Part shown: piece after piece, positions 17,873-27,700 of the stretch
Position numbering within the stretch: position 1 is the stretch's first letter
Layout: each line of letters starts with the position of its first letter
NCBI GenBank assembly: GCA_944321715.1
Contig: CALUMJ010000027.1
Span: forward strand, 1-38,245
From: an uncultured Muribaculaceae bacterium
GTDB taxonomy: Bacteria; Bacteroidota; Bacteroidia; Bacteroidales; Muribaculaceae
Direction: 5' to 3'
DNA length: 38,245 nucleotides
Notes under the pieces: generated by a model
The model's input: the letters and a program-made list of their open reading frames with translations, nothing else
Told to the model about the DNA's origin: nothing
The model's database searches: none
Position numbers and translations under genes: made by a program

Positions 17873-19432
17873 ATGAACTTTGAAATAGCATTAGTGTTAT
17901 CGGCCATCGTGCTGATGCTTGCGGCCTTGATTGCCGACCGCCAACGCCCTGGCATGATACTGTTTTCAGTGGTCGTGTTCTTCCTCTGCTGCCGCATAAT
18001 CTCACCCCGAGAGCTGCTCGAAGGGTTCAGCAACAAGGGTATGATAACAGTCGCCCTGCTTTTCCTCGTCAGCGAGGGGGTCAGGCAATCGGGCGCACTT
18101 AGCCAAGTAATCAAGCGAATACTGCCACAAGGCAAGGTTTCGGTGTGGAAAGCGCAATTGCGCATGTTGCCGGCAATCGGCTTCATCTCGGCATTCCTCA
18201 ACAACACGCCAGTCGTAGTGATTTTTGCCCCAATCATCAAGCGGTGGGCACAGTCGGTGGGGCTGCCGGCGACAAAATTCCTTATACCTCTATCATATAT
18301 CACAATCCTCGGCGGCCTGTGCACATTGATTGGCACCTCGACCAACTTGGTGGTACACGGAATGATGATTGAAGCCGGATATGGAGGGCTAAGCATGTTT
18401 GGACTGGCATGGATAGGCGTACCAATAACCATCGCCGGCATCGTTTACATCATGCTCGCCTCTAAACGAATGCTGCCCGACGAACGACGAGGCCCCGAAA
18501 TCGCCGAAGACGAAGAGGAAACACAAAAAGACCTGCACCCGGTGGAAGTGGTACTCGGGCCGCGTTTCCCAGGCATAAACAAGACTTTGAAAGATTTTGA
18601 CTTCAAACGCCACTACGGCGTGGAAGTGAAAGAAATAAAGCGCAGCGGCAAAGCAATGACCAAACGCATCGACAGGATACGCCTGTGCGAGGGCGACACG
18701 CTCGTGCTGCTTGCCGACGACTCGTTTGTCAGCACATGGGGCGAATCGTCGGTATTCCTCATGATTGCCAACGGCAAGGACGCAATACCGCAACCCAAAC
18801 GAGGCAAACGGGCTTTTGCGCTGACACTGCTAATACTGATGATTGTGGGCGCGACAATAGGCGAATTGCCCATCACGCAAGAAATGTTCCCGGGCATAAA
18901 GATGGATATGTTCTTCTTTGCCGCTGTGACAACGGTCATAATGGCATGGACCAACACATTCCCGGCGCGGAAGTACACCAAATTCATTTCATGGGACATT
19001 TTGATTACAATCGCTTGCGCTTTCGCTATCAGCAAGGCGATGACCAACTCGGGCCTTGCCGACCTGATTGCCAATTTCATAATCGGACTCAGCAACCAAC
19101 ATGGCCCATACGTGTTGCTGGCAATCCTTTACATCATCACAAACCTCATCACCGAGCTCATCACCAACAATGCGGCAGCGGCACTTGCGTTCCCACTCGC
19201 ATTGTCGATTGCCACACAGCTCGGTGTTGACCCAATGCCGTTCTTCATGGTGATATGTATAGCCTCTTCGGCCGGCTTCACTACCCCCATCGGATACCAG
19301 ACCAACCTCATCGTGCAAGGTATCGGTAACTACAAGTTTACCGACTTTGTACGCATCGGGTTGCCTCTCAACATAATAGTATTCTTAATTTCAATATTCT
19401 TAATCCCTCAAATCTGGCCTTTTGAATTTTAA
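17873..19432 (+). CDS. SLC13-family anion permease with RCK_C domain (probable sulfate importer)
   Basis: This 519-residue inner-membrane carrier has two homologous membrane halves. The SLC13/DASS signatures are FLNNTPVVVIFAP with LIGTSTNLVVHG in the first half and ITNNAAAALAFP with GFTTPIGYQTNLIVQG in the second. A cytosolic RCK_C/TrkA_C-like domain lies between them (about 225-295; FDFKRHYGVEVKEI, LCEGDTLVLLADD). Many bacterial relatives carry two such domains, and I can see only one clearly. Family members take up sulfate, dicarboxylates or phosphate with Na+ or H+. A 3-nt gap to cysC, followed by cysDN, points strongly to sulfate. It is the first gene of the operon and is preceded by a -7 box and a structured leader. 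Confidence 0.9.
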   Translation: MNFEIALVLSAIVLMLAALIADRQRPGMILFSVVVFFLCCRIISPRELLEGFSNKGMITVALLFLVSEGVRQSGALSQVIKRILPQGKVSVWKAQLRMLPAIGFISAFLNNTPVVVIFAPIIKRWAQSVGLPATKFLIPLSYITILGGLCTLIGTSTNLVVHGMMIEAGYGGLSMFGLAWIGVPITIAGIVYIMLASKRMLPDERRGPEIAEDEEETQKDLHPVEVVLGPRFPGINKTLKDFDFKRHYGVEVKEIKRSGKAMTKRIDRIRLCEGDTLVLLADDSFVSTWGESSVFLMIANGKDAIPQPKRGKRAFALTLLILMIVGATIGELPITQEMFPGIKMDMFFFAAVTTVIMAWTNTFPARKYTKFISWDILITIACAFAISKAMTNSGLADLIANFIIGLSNQHGPYVLLAILYIITNLITELITNNAAAALAFPLALSIATQLGVDPMPFFMVICIASSAGFTTPIGYQTNLIVQGIGNYKFTDFVRIGLPLNIIVFLISIFLIPQIWPFEF

Positions 19433-19435
19433 GTT

Positions 19436-20038
19436 ATGGAAAACAACATATATCCCATATTCGACAAGATGCTCGGCCGCAGCGACAAGGAAGCCCTGCT
19501 GGGCCAACGCGGAATGATGGTGTGGTTCACCGGGCTCAGCGGCTCGGGCAAAAGCACCATAGCAATAGCCATCGAGCGGGAATTGCAGCAACGGGGCATA
19601 TTGTGCCGGCTGCTCGACGGCGACAACATTCGCACAGGCATCAACAACAACCTTGGCTTCAGCGAGGCCGACCGCATGGAAAACATTCGCCGCATCGCCG
19701 AGGTCGCCAAGCTGTTTGTCGATACAGGCATTGTCACTTTGGCTGCTTTTATCAGCCCGTTGCGGCAAATGCGCGACATGGCTGCCGACATCATCGGGCG
19801 TGACGACTTCTATGAAATATACGTCAGCACACCCATCGAGGTGTGCGAACGGCGCGACGTGAAAGGGCTGTATGCCCGGGCGCGGCGCGGCGAAATAAAG
19901 GATTTCACAGGCATCTCGGCTCCATTCGAAGCTCCCGCAGCTCCTGCACTCACGCTCGACACATCGCGAATGCCGCTGGGACAGTCGGTCGAGGCTGTGC
20001 TGCAACTCATTTTACCACACATTAAGAAACAGTATTGA
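19436..20038 (+). CDS. cysC: Adenylylsulfate (APS) kinase
   Basis: This 200-residue cytosolic enzyme phosphorylates APS at the 3' position to give PAPS, the universal sulfuryl donor. The P-loop is GLSGSGKST (33-41), followed by DGDNIR (61-66), the lid serine in AFISPLR (Ser107) and [11 protein letters not shown] (140-150), all diagnostic of CysC. Length is that of a stand-alone kinase; here it is not fused to CysN as in CysNC proteins. It starts 3 nt after the permease stop and 10 nt before cysD. A stand-alone kinase matters here because the operon has a sulfotransferase and no PAPS reductase, so PAPS is the product used. Confidence 0.97.
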   Translation: MENNIYPIFDKMLGRSDKEALLGQRGMMVWFTGLSGSGKSTIAIAIERELQQRGILCRLLDGDNIRTGINNNLGFSEADRMENIRRIAEVAKLFVDTGIVTLAAFISPLRQMRDMAADIIGRDDFYEIYVSTPIEVCERRDVKGLYARARRGEIKDFTGISAPFEAPAAPALTLDTSRMPLGQSVEAVLQLILPHIKKQY

Positions 20039-20048
20039 ACTACACAAT

Positions 20049-20960
20049 ATGGAAGAATCTTACAAGCTAAGCCACCTGAAGGAACTCGAAGCCGAGTCAA
20101 TCCATATCATACGCGAGGTGGCGGCAGAATTTGAAAATCCCGTAATGCTATATAGCATCGGCAAGGACTCCAGCGTGATGGTGCGCCTTGCCGAAAAGGC
20201 GTTCTATCCCGGCAAAGTGCCATTTCCGCTCATGCACATCGACTCGAAGTGGAAATTCAAGGAAATGATACAATTCCGCGACGAGTATGCTAAAAAACAT
20301 GGCTGGAACCTGATTGTCGAAAGCAACATGGAGGCATTCCGTGCCGGCGTGGGGCCATTCACCCACGGCAGCAAGGTACACACCGACCTGATGAAGACCC
20401 AGGCGTTGCTGCACGCTCTCGACAAATACAAGTTCGATGCGGCATTCGGCGGCGCACGGCGCGACGAAGAGAAATCGCGTGCCAAGGAACGCATTTTCTC
20501 GTTCCGCGACCGTTTCCACCAGTGGGACCCGAAGAACCAGCGACCCGAGCTGTGGGACATATATAACACACGCATTCACCGTGGCGAAAGCATACGCGTG
20601 TTCCCTTTGAGCAACTGGACCGAACTCGACATCTGGCAATACATACGCCTTGAAAATATCCCCATCGTACCGCTGTATTTTGCAAAAATGCGCCCGGTTG
20701 TGGAAATCGACGGCAACCTTATCATGCCCGACGACGACCGCCTGCCCGAAAAATACCGCGACAAAATTCAAATGAAGATGGTACGCTTCCGCACCCTCGG
20801 CTGCTGGCCGCTGACCGGGGCCGTGGAAAGCTCGGCCGACACAATCGAAAAAATCGTGGAAGAAATGATGACCACCACCAAGAGCGAGCGCACGACGCGC
20901 GTCATCGACTTCGACCAGGAAGCAAGCATGGAGCAAAAAAAGCGCGAAGGATACTTTTAA
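20049..20960 (+). CDS. cysD: Sulfate adenylyltransferase subunit 2
   Basis: This 303-residue catalytic subunit makes APS from ATP and sulfate together with the GTPase CysN. The PP-loop is YSIGKDSSV (35-43); the family usually has SGGKDSS, so the second position is changed from Gly to Ile. Family blocks follow in order: [15 protein letters not shown], the conserved arginine block [39 protein letters not shown] and [16 protein letters not shown]. The C-terminus [10 protein letters not shown] is canonical. CysD-type enzymes share their fold with PAPS reductase but differ in the C-terminus; this end and the cysN neighbour settle it as CysD. The gap to cysN is 49 bp and contains a short AATTGACAAT repeat. 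Confidence 0.97.
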   Translation: MEESYKLSHLKELEAESIHIIREVAAEFENPVMLYSIGKDSSVMVRLAEKAFYPGKVPFPLMHIDSKWKFKEMIQFRDEYAKKHGWNLIVESNMEAFRAGVGPFTHGSKVHTDLMKTQALLHALDKYKFDAAFGGARRDEEKSRAKERIFSFRDRFHQWDPKNQRPELWDIYNTRIHRGESIRVFPLSNWTELDIWQYIRLENIPIVPLYFAKMRPVVEIDGNLIMPDDDRLPEKYRDKIQMKMVRFRTLGCWPLTGAVESSADTIEKIVEEMMTTTKSERTTRVIDFDQEASMEQKKREGYF

Positions 20961-20993
20961 CAATTGACAATGGACAATTGATAATTGACAATT
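20961..20993 (+). repeat. AATTGACAAT-type short repeat between cysD and cysN
   Basis: The spacer consists of imperfect repeats of CAATTGACAA, with GGACAATTGATAATTGACAA as its second half. It is internally palindromic through CAATTG. Similar ATTGACAATT strings recur between genes in many Bacteroidetes; their role is unknown. Confidence 0.6.
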
Positions 20994-21009
20994 AAGGAAG
21001 AATACACAG

Positions 21010-22473
21010 ATGGACGACAATAGCAAAATAGACATTAAGGCTTTTCTCGACCGCGATGAGCAGAAGGACCTATTACGGTTTTTGACTGCCGGCTCGGTCG
21101 ATGACGGCAAATCGACACTAATCGGGCACTTGCTATACGACAGCAAAAAGATTTATGAAGACCAGCTCGACGCCCTGAAGCGCGACAGCAAGCGCGTGGG
21201 CAACGCCGGCGACCACATAGATTACGCCCTGCTGCTCGACGGACTCAAAGCCGAGCGCGAACAGGGCATCACCATCGACGTGGCCTACCGATACTTCTCG
21301 ACCAACAACCGCAAATTCATCATAGCCGACACTCCGGGACACGAACAATACACCCGCAACATGATTACGGGCGGCTCGACTGCCAACCTCGCCATAATTC
21401 TTGTCGACGCCCGCTTGGGGGTAATCACGCAGACACGCCGCCACACTTTCTTAGTGTCGCTGCTCGGCATCAAGCACGTGGTATTGGCTGTCAACAAAAT
21501 GGACTTGGTTGACTTTTCCGAGGCTCGTTTCAACGAAATAGTCGCCGACTACATGGCATTCATAGGCCAATTGGGGATACCCGACGTGACGTGCATCCCA
21601 CTGTCGGCCCTTGAAGGCGACAACGTTGTCGAAAAATCAAGCCGCACGCCGTGGTACAGCGGCAAGACACTGCTCGACTACTTGGAAACAGTCGAAATAG
21701 ACAACGACCACAACCTCGCCGACTTCCGTTACCCAGTACAATATGTTTCCCGCCCCAACTTAGATTTCCGCGGCTTCTGCGCCAAAGTGGCTTCGGGAGT
21801 GATACACAAAGGCGACGAAGTGATGGCTTTGCCGTCGGGCAAACGCTCGCACGTGAAGAGCATCGTGACATACGATGGCGAACTCGAATACGCATTTCCT
21901 CCGCAATCGGTCACAATCACACTCGAAGACGAAATCGACGTGTCGCGTGGCGAGATGCTCGTGCACCCCGACAACTTGCCCTGCATAGGGCGTAACTTCG
22001 AGGCCATGCTCGTGTGGATGGACGAGGAAACTATGGATATGGGCAAATCGTTCTTCATCAAGCAAACCACCAACACCAGCCGTGCGCACATTACCGGCAT
22101 AAAATATAAAGTAGATGTGAACACAATGGAACACCTGTCGGTCGAAAATGGCAAACTCACACGCGACACGCTGCCATTGCAGCTCAACCAAATTGCTCGC
22201 GTGGCGGTGGCCACCTCGCGCGAACTGTTCTTCGACCCGTTCAGCAAGAACAAGGCGACAGGCTCGTTTGTACTCATCGACCCCATCACCAACAACACTT
22301 GCGCCGTGGGCATGATTATCGACCGCATAGACGACCGCGACTTGAACGCCGACACAGGACTGCCCACGCTCGACTTGCCAAAATTAGGCATCACGCCCGA
22401 GCATTACGATGCTGTGGAACGAGCCGCAGCCGAGTTATACCGACAGGGAATTGAAGTCAAAATCATCAAATAA
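21010..22473 (+). CDS. cysN: Sulfate adenylyltransferase subunit 1 (GTPase)
   Basis: This 487-residue EF-Tu-like GTPase drives APS synthesis by CysD. GTP-binding motifs are complete: GSVDDGKST (28-36), DTPGHEQY (107-114) and NKMD (162-165), with switch I around [15 protein letters not shown]. Domains II and III follow to the C-terminus [11 protein letters not shown]. There is no C-terminal APS kinase, consistent with the separate cysC upstream. Length is that of stand-alone CysN (about 470-490). It is followed 8 nt later by the sulfotransferase gene, which ties PAPS production to a sulfuryl acceptor. Confidence 0.97.
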   Translation: MDDNSKIDIKAFLDRDEQKDLLRFLTAGSVDDGKSTLIGHLLYDSKKIYEDQLDALKRDSKRVGNAGDHIDYALLLDGLKAEREQGITIDVAYRYFSTNNRKFIIADTPGHEQYTRNMITGGSTANLAIILVDARLGVITQTRRHTFLVSLLGIKHVVLAVNKMDLVDFSEARFNEIVADYMAFIGQLGIPDVTCIPLSALEGDNVVEKSSRTPWYSGKTLLDYLETVEIDNDHNLADFRYPVQYVSRPNLDFRGFCAKVASGVIHKGDEVMALPSGKRSHVKSIVTYDGELEYAFPPQSVTITLEDEIDVSRGEMLVHPDNLPCIGRNFEAMLVWMDEETMDMGKSFFIKQTTNTSRAHITGIKYKVDVNTMEHLSVENGKLTRDTLPLQLNQIARVAVATSRELFFDPFSKNKATGSFVLIDPITNNTCAVGMIIDRIDDRDLNADTGLPTLDLPKLGITPEHYDAVERAAAELYRQGIEVKIIK

Positions 22474-22481
22474 CCAGATTA

Positions 22482-23591
22482 ATGGGACTTATAGAATTTA
22501 ACAAGTTGCCAGTCAACACCCTTGTCGGTGCCGACTGGCGCACTTTCAAGAATATCACGGCAGGACGCACCATCGGCAAGGGCTACCGTGGGAAATACAC
22601 CCTCACCAAGTACATCTGCCGGTTGATGTCGCTCTTCGCCGCCATACAAGACCGCCGCTATGCAAGCACATTGCAGGAACAGCCACTACGACACGACCCG
22701 GTGTTTATCCTCGGGCATTGGCGCAGCGGCACCACTTTTGTCCACAATGTGATGGCTTGCGACAAGCATTTCGGCTACTGCACAACCTACCAGACAGTGT
22801 TTCCGCACCTGATGATGTGGGGGCAGCCATTCTTCAAGAAGACCATGAGCTGGCTCATGCCCGACCATCGCCCCACCGACAACATGGAACTTGCCGTGGA
22901 CTTGCCGCAAGAAGAAGAATTTGCCCTCGGAAACATGACGGCTTGCAACTACTACAACTTTTGGTTCTTCCCGCAGTCGATGCAAGAATATGCCGACAAA
23001 TACCTGCTCATGAACGACATCACCGACGACGAGCTGCACGAATTTGAAGAAGCCTTCATCAAGCTAATCAAAGTGTCGTTGTGGAACACTGGCGGAACAC
23101 AATTCCTCAGCAAGAACCCACCGCACACTGGGCGTGTGCGCGAGTTGGTGAAGTTGTTCCCAAACGCCAAGTTCATATACCTGATGCGCAACCCCTACAC
23201 GGTATTTGAAAGCACTCGCAGCTTCTATAACAACACCATCAAGCCACTCATGCTGCAACCCATCAGCCCCGAGGAATTGGAACGCAACATACTTTCGATT
23301 TATGCCAAGCTGTACCACAAATACGAAGCCGACAAGTCGTGCATTCCAGCCGGCAACCTAATCGAAGTGAAATTTGAAGATTTCGAGGCCGATGCGATGG
23401 CAATGACCCAGAAAATCTACGAAACTCTGTCAATTCCTGGATTTGACGAGGCCCGCCCTGCCATCGAGGCATACGTGGGAGGCAAGAAAGGTTACAAGAA
23501 AAACAAATACAAGTATGACCAGCGCACAGTGCAATTGGTGCAGGACAACTGGAGTTTCGCACTGAACGACTGGGATTACCACTTAGAATAA
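22482..23591 (+). CDS. PAPS-dependent sulfotransferase
   Basis: This 369-residue protein transfers a sulfuryl group from PAPS to an unknown acceptor. The 5'-phosphosulfate loop is FILGHWRSGTTFVHN (75-89), and the 3'-phosphate-binding strand and helix contain FIYLMRNPYTVFEST (231-245; Arg236, Ser244). KNPPHTGRVREL (211-222) is the usual conserved block between them. The layout fits the bacterial Sulfotransferase_3-like group. An acidic PQEEEFALGN (142-151) and MPDHRPTDNM (126-135) probably line the acceptor pocket. There is no signal peptide, so the reaction is probably cytosolic or at the inner membrane face. The gene sits 8 nt after cysN in the same operon. Gut Bacteroides have been reported to sulfonate sterols and steroids from a comparable PAPS-plus-sulfotransferase cluster, so a sterol, steroid, lipid or glycan acceptor is possible; sequence alone does not decide. 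Confidence 0.92.
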   Translation: MGLIEFNKLPVNTLVGADWRTFKNITAGRTIGKGYRGKYTLTKYICRLMSLFAAIQDRRYASTLQEQPLRHDPVFILGHWRSGTTFVHNVMACDKHFGYCTTYQTVFPHLMMWGQPFFKKTMSWLMPDHRPTDNMELAVDLPQEEEFALGNMTACNYYNFWFFPQSMQEYADKYLLMNDITDDELHEFEEAFIKLIKVSLWNTGGTQFLSKNPPHTGRVRELVKLFPNAKFIYLMRNPYTVFESTRSFYNNTIKPLMLQPISPEELERNILSIYAKLYHKYEADKSCIPAGNLIEVKFEDFEADAMAMTQKIYETLSIPGFDEARPAIEAYVGGKKGYKKNKYKYDQRTVQLVQDNWSFALNDWDYHLE

Positions 23592-23605
23592 CGCTACAAT
23601 AAAAC

Positions 23606-24562
23606 ATGAAAGCATTGCTGAAACAAGCCATCTTGCCGCTACTGTTGCTTGCCGCCAACGTGGCAATGGCGCAACCTGGCGTTTACATGATTAACTACGG
23701 CGACATGGACCACTGGATTGACCGGCAAATAAAGGAATCGGGCATAATAGGTGGTGCCACAAAACATGTGTGGGCCATCGGTCCTACGATGACAATCGAG
23801 GGCGACGAGGCATATATCAACAAGGGCGGCTCGCCGTGGGGCTCGTCCAACGTTATGGCAAAGGTGGTGGGCATTACCAAGACCAACACATCGGTATTTC
23901 CCGAAAAACGCGGCGACGGATATTGCGCACGCCTCGAAACACGCATGGAAAAAGTGAAAGTGCTGGGGCTGATTAACATGGAGGTGCTTGCCGCCGGGTC
24001 GATTTTCCTCGGCAACGTGCACGAGCCCATCAAGGGAACCAAAAATCCGCAAAAGATGCTCAACTCGGGCATTCCGTTCACCAAGAAGCCTCGGGCATTG
24101 ATGTTTGACTACAAGGTGCAGATGTCCGACAGGAAAAACCGCATCAAATCTACCGGATTTGGCAGCAAGGAGGAAATCGCCGGACGCGACCTGCACGAGG
24201 TCAACCTGTTCTTGCAGAGCCGCTGGGAAGACGAGGAAGGCAACATATATGCCAAGCGCATCGGCACGATGGTGGTGCGCTTCGACAAGGATTGCGACTG
24301 GCAGAACGGCGCCTCGTTCACAATCATGTATGGCGACATCACTGGCGACCCGTCATACGACGAGAGCATGATGGGCCTCAACTCCATCCGTTACGGAGTG
24401 AATAGCAAGGGTGAAAGCGTTCCCATTCAGGAAGTTGGCTGGGGCGACCCCAACGACACTCCTACCCACCTGCAATTACAGTTCACAGCCAGCCACGGAG
24501 GTGCCTACATAGGTTCGCCAGGCAACATATTGTGGATTGACAACGTGAAACTCGTCTATTGA
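23606..24562 (+). CDS. Secreted PCMD-domain protein
   Basis: This 318-residue exported protein has a signal peptide (about 1-22, cut at VAMAQ). The mature part fits the PCMD family (putative carbohydrate metabolism domain) of Bacteroidetes. It has an opening NYGDMDHW block, the LAAGSIFLGN segment, the NSGIPFTKKPRALMFDYKV signature (about 153-171) and a closing beta strand GNILWIDNVKLVY. PCMD proteins are lectin-like beta sandwiches often found near polysaccharide-use genes; their ligands are mostly unknown. It lies 14 nt after the sulfotransferase gene and before a terminator hairpin, so it is the last gene of the operon. A surface protein here suggests that the sulfonated product, or its precursor, is met at the cell envelope; that is inference. 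Confidence 0.82.
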   Translation: MKALLKQAILPLLLLAANVAMAQPGVYMINYGDMDHWIDRQIKESGIIGGATKHVWAIGPTMTIEGDEAYINKGGSPWGSSNVMAKVVGITKTNTSVFPEKRGDGYCARLETRMEKVKVLGLINMEVLAAGSIFLGNVHEPIKGTKNPQKMLNSGIPFTKKPRALMFDYKVQMSDRKNRIKSTGFGSKEEIAGRDLHEVNLFLQSRWEDEEGNIYAKRIGTMVVRFDKDCDWQNGASFTIMYGDITGDPSYDESMMGLNSIRYGVNSKGESVPIQEVGWGDPNDTPTHLQLQFTASHGGAYIGSPGNILWIDNVKLVY

Positions 24563-24599
24563 CAAGCCACACACATCAATCAAAAAATACTTTTTTACA

Positions 24600-24638
24600 G
24601 ACCCGCGATGCATCATAAAAAGCCATGCGTCGCGGGTC
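24600..24638 (+). terminator. Hairpin ending the sulfonation operon
   Basis: Arms 24600-24613 and 24625-24638 form a 14-bp GC-rich stem with one U-G pair and an 11-nt loop. The tract after it (GTCTATATATT) is only moderately U-rich. It lies 38 nt past the PCMD stop codon. Confidence 0.7.
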
Positions 24639-24737
24639 GTCTATATATTATATCCATTTTTCCACAAAAACAATTCAATTCAAGAATTATGCTAAAAAAA
24701 AGACACAATTTATTACCTTTATTAGGTGAAAATATAT

Positions 24738-24745
24738 TATTTTTG
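24738..24745 (+). promoter_or_regulatory. -7 box (TATTTTTG) for the GLUG/Big_2 surface protein
   Basis: An exact TAnnTTTG match lies in a very AT-rich stretch, giving a predicted leader of about 35 nt before the ATG at 24787. Confidence 0.5.
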
Positions 24746-24786
24746 CCGTCATATTATTTCAATTTATTTACACAAATTTTTATGCA

Positions 24787-27700
24787 ATGAAAAAATTTAC
24801 CAAATTCATGGGAATTGCCATGCTTTCGGCCGCAATCATCGCCCCAAGTGATGCTACAAGCCTCCAAGCAAAAGGCAACCAATTGAACCAAGCTGTATTA
24901 GAAAAGTTGAAAGGCAATCCAGCTCAAACAGCATTTACCAAGCCTGCTGTAAAAGCCAACAGCCCTCTAATACAAGTAGCAAACACCTCCGCAAAAACAA
25001 ATTTCGGCACAAAAGCCATCGAAGGCGGCGTCAGCACCATAGGGCCCGCATCCCAATGGCAGACAATCGACGGCCCAGATGGCAATATGTGGTTGCTGAC
25101 ACAGGAATTTGTTTACAACAATTATCAAGTCACCTCATCGACCGTCACATTCTATGACGGAACAGGCGCACAAGTGGGAGAACTAACCATTACTCCTCCT
25201 GCCGATGAATATGCCAACGATATTCAGATATTGTATATCAACAACACATTCTTCGACAGCAATTCAAGCACCTACGAAGTCACTACATACACCCACTTCA
25301 TCGGCGACGACTACTCCACCTATGGGCGTTTCGAGATATACTCATTGACCGACGGCACATTGCTTAAAACCATTCCTGGCTCGGTAGCGATGTACGTGAG
25401 CCATACAGCCAACTACTCGACCTATCAGCGCTACTTGATTTGCAACGAAGAGGCAGGCGAAGATGGCAAGTATTACATAAACGTCGATGTATATGCCCCA
25501 GTATCATGGCAGTCGGAAGAGCCTACAATCGAGCACACCTTCAGCATTCCGTATGAAAACCTTAACTATAGCGACGGGCCGTATGTAAATACATACTTCC
25601 TAAACGACGAGTTGTACATCGCCCTTTCTCAATATGAGAAACCATATATGGACAACTCGACGTATGAGCCGACTCCCGACAACCACTACCTTGTAAACGT
25701 TTATGACAACGAATACAACGAAGTGGCTGCACTGTCAATTCCCGTTGAAACAGCAAGCGGCATGCTATATTCGATGTACTCCATGGGATATTTCTCTTAC
25801 GAGGACCTGTCTATCGGTAGTTATAGCGGCGATGACAAATTCAATTTCATTATCACCCGATATGACTACACTCCATCGGCCGAAGACTTCCTCTACAGTT
25901 TCTTCGTATATGACCAGGACGGCAACCTCATCAACACTATCGACGAGGAGGCAACAGCTTGGTCAAAATTAAGCCCGATTTCAGGGGAAGAGACTCAATA
26001 TGCCATGATACACACTTATGGCGATAGTGAATCTATTAAAATGGTCAACTTGCCAAGTTGCGAAACTGTGACTACGTTCCCTGGATACCTCGATGGGAAC
26101 CTCCTTTCATCCAATCTCGACCGCTACCCAGTCAACGACACATACCAGTATGTCATCCCGCATGGCAATGGTTATGACGATGGTAACGGCAACACCGTCA
26201 CACGCATTGGTTGGTACAACATCGACCAAACACTCGACCACTATGTCGATATCAACCTTGGCCCCAATGCCACTCTTGCACAGCACGTTTTCATGACAAA
26301 TTCACTCGACCCATACTTGTTCAACTGCGATGACGAGCATGAATACATCCTCTTGGTTACTACGTTGCAAGACGACGGCACCTCCACCACTTCGCTGTGC
26401 ATCGCCAACGACAGTGGAGAGATAATCCGCCAGTTTGGGGCAGATGAAACAAAAGGCAATTACAATTATGGATACTTAATCAACACCAACTCCAATGGCA
26501 AGAATAGCCTGCTCGTGGGTTACGTCGATGACAACTGGCAATATATAATCGACACGTATGAATTGCCATTCAGCAAATTTGAAGGCGGAGGTGATGGCAC
26601 CGAAAGCAACCCATATATCATCAGCACCGCGGGCGACCTCAATTACGTGCGCGATACCCCAAGCGCATACTATGCTCTCGGCAACGACATCGACATGAGC
26701 ACTTTCTATGGCGACTTCGAACCTATCGCAGACTTCACAGGCTCGCTCGACGGCAAAGGCTACAGCATCGACAACCTCTCAATCGCTGGTTCGGACATGG
26801 AAGTTGGCTTGTTCCAAGGCATTGCGTCTGACGGAACAATCAAGGATGTCACATTCAACAATCCTGTTGTCAAGCTCTCGGGCAACTGCATGTACGCTGG
26901 CGTAGTAGCTGGCAACATCATGAGCAATGGTGGCGGATACACCATCTCCAACGTACACGTCAACAATGCCGTGTTCACTTCCGACGGTTCAGTATCGCCA
27001 TCAATCGGTGGTATTGCAGGGCAGCTTACTATTTTCTCAAAAGTTAGCGACTGCTCGGTCAACAACATCAATATCGACGTACCCGAAGCTTCAAATGTAG
27101 GCGGCATCGTGGGTACTACTCGCACAAGCTCATCTGTCAGTGCTTCACGCGCAAGCGGCACTATCAATGCTGGCACGACTATCGGCGGTATCGTGGGCGA
27201 CAATGGTACTGGCGGCTCAATCACCAACTGCTATGCCGACATGCAAATCACTGGCGAGAACGAAATCGGCGGTATCGTAGGTGCTACAGTCCGTGGAGCC
27301 TCATCGACAACCTCAACCACAGGATATGCAAGCGCAGTAAGCAACTGCTACGCTACTGGCTCTATCACAGCCACGACTCCCAACCAATGGACCGGAAACT
27401 TCAGCGTTGGCGGCATAGCTGGTTCTATCACGACTAACTGGGGTGCACAGAATCGCGATTATTCAATCTACAACTGCCTTGCAGCCCTTGACGCAATCAA
27501 CCTGCCCGAAGGCACCGAAGAAGCTCTTGCCGTGGGTCGCATTATAGGCTTTACCATCGCCAATGAAGATTACATGGAAGGCGAAGAAGTGCTTCAAGAT
27601 GCAGGCCTTGTCAACAACTATGCTGTTGCAAGCATGACAGTGAACGGTAGCACCATCACAAACGATGATGCAACCACACCGCAAGGTGCCGACATCGCTG

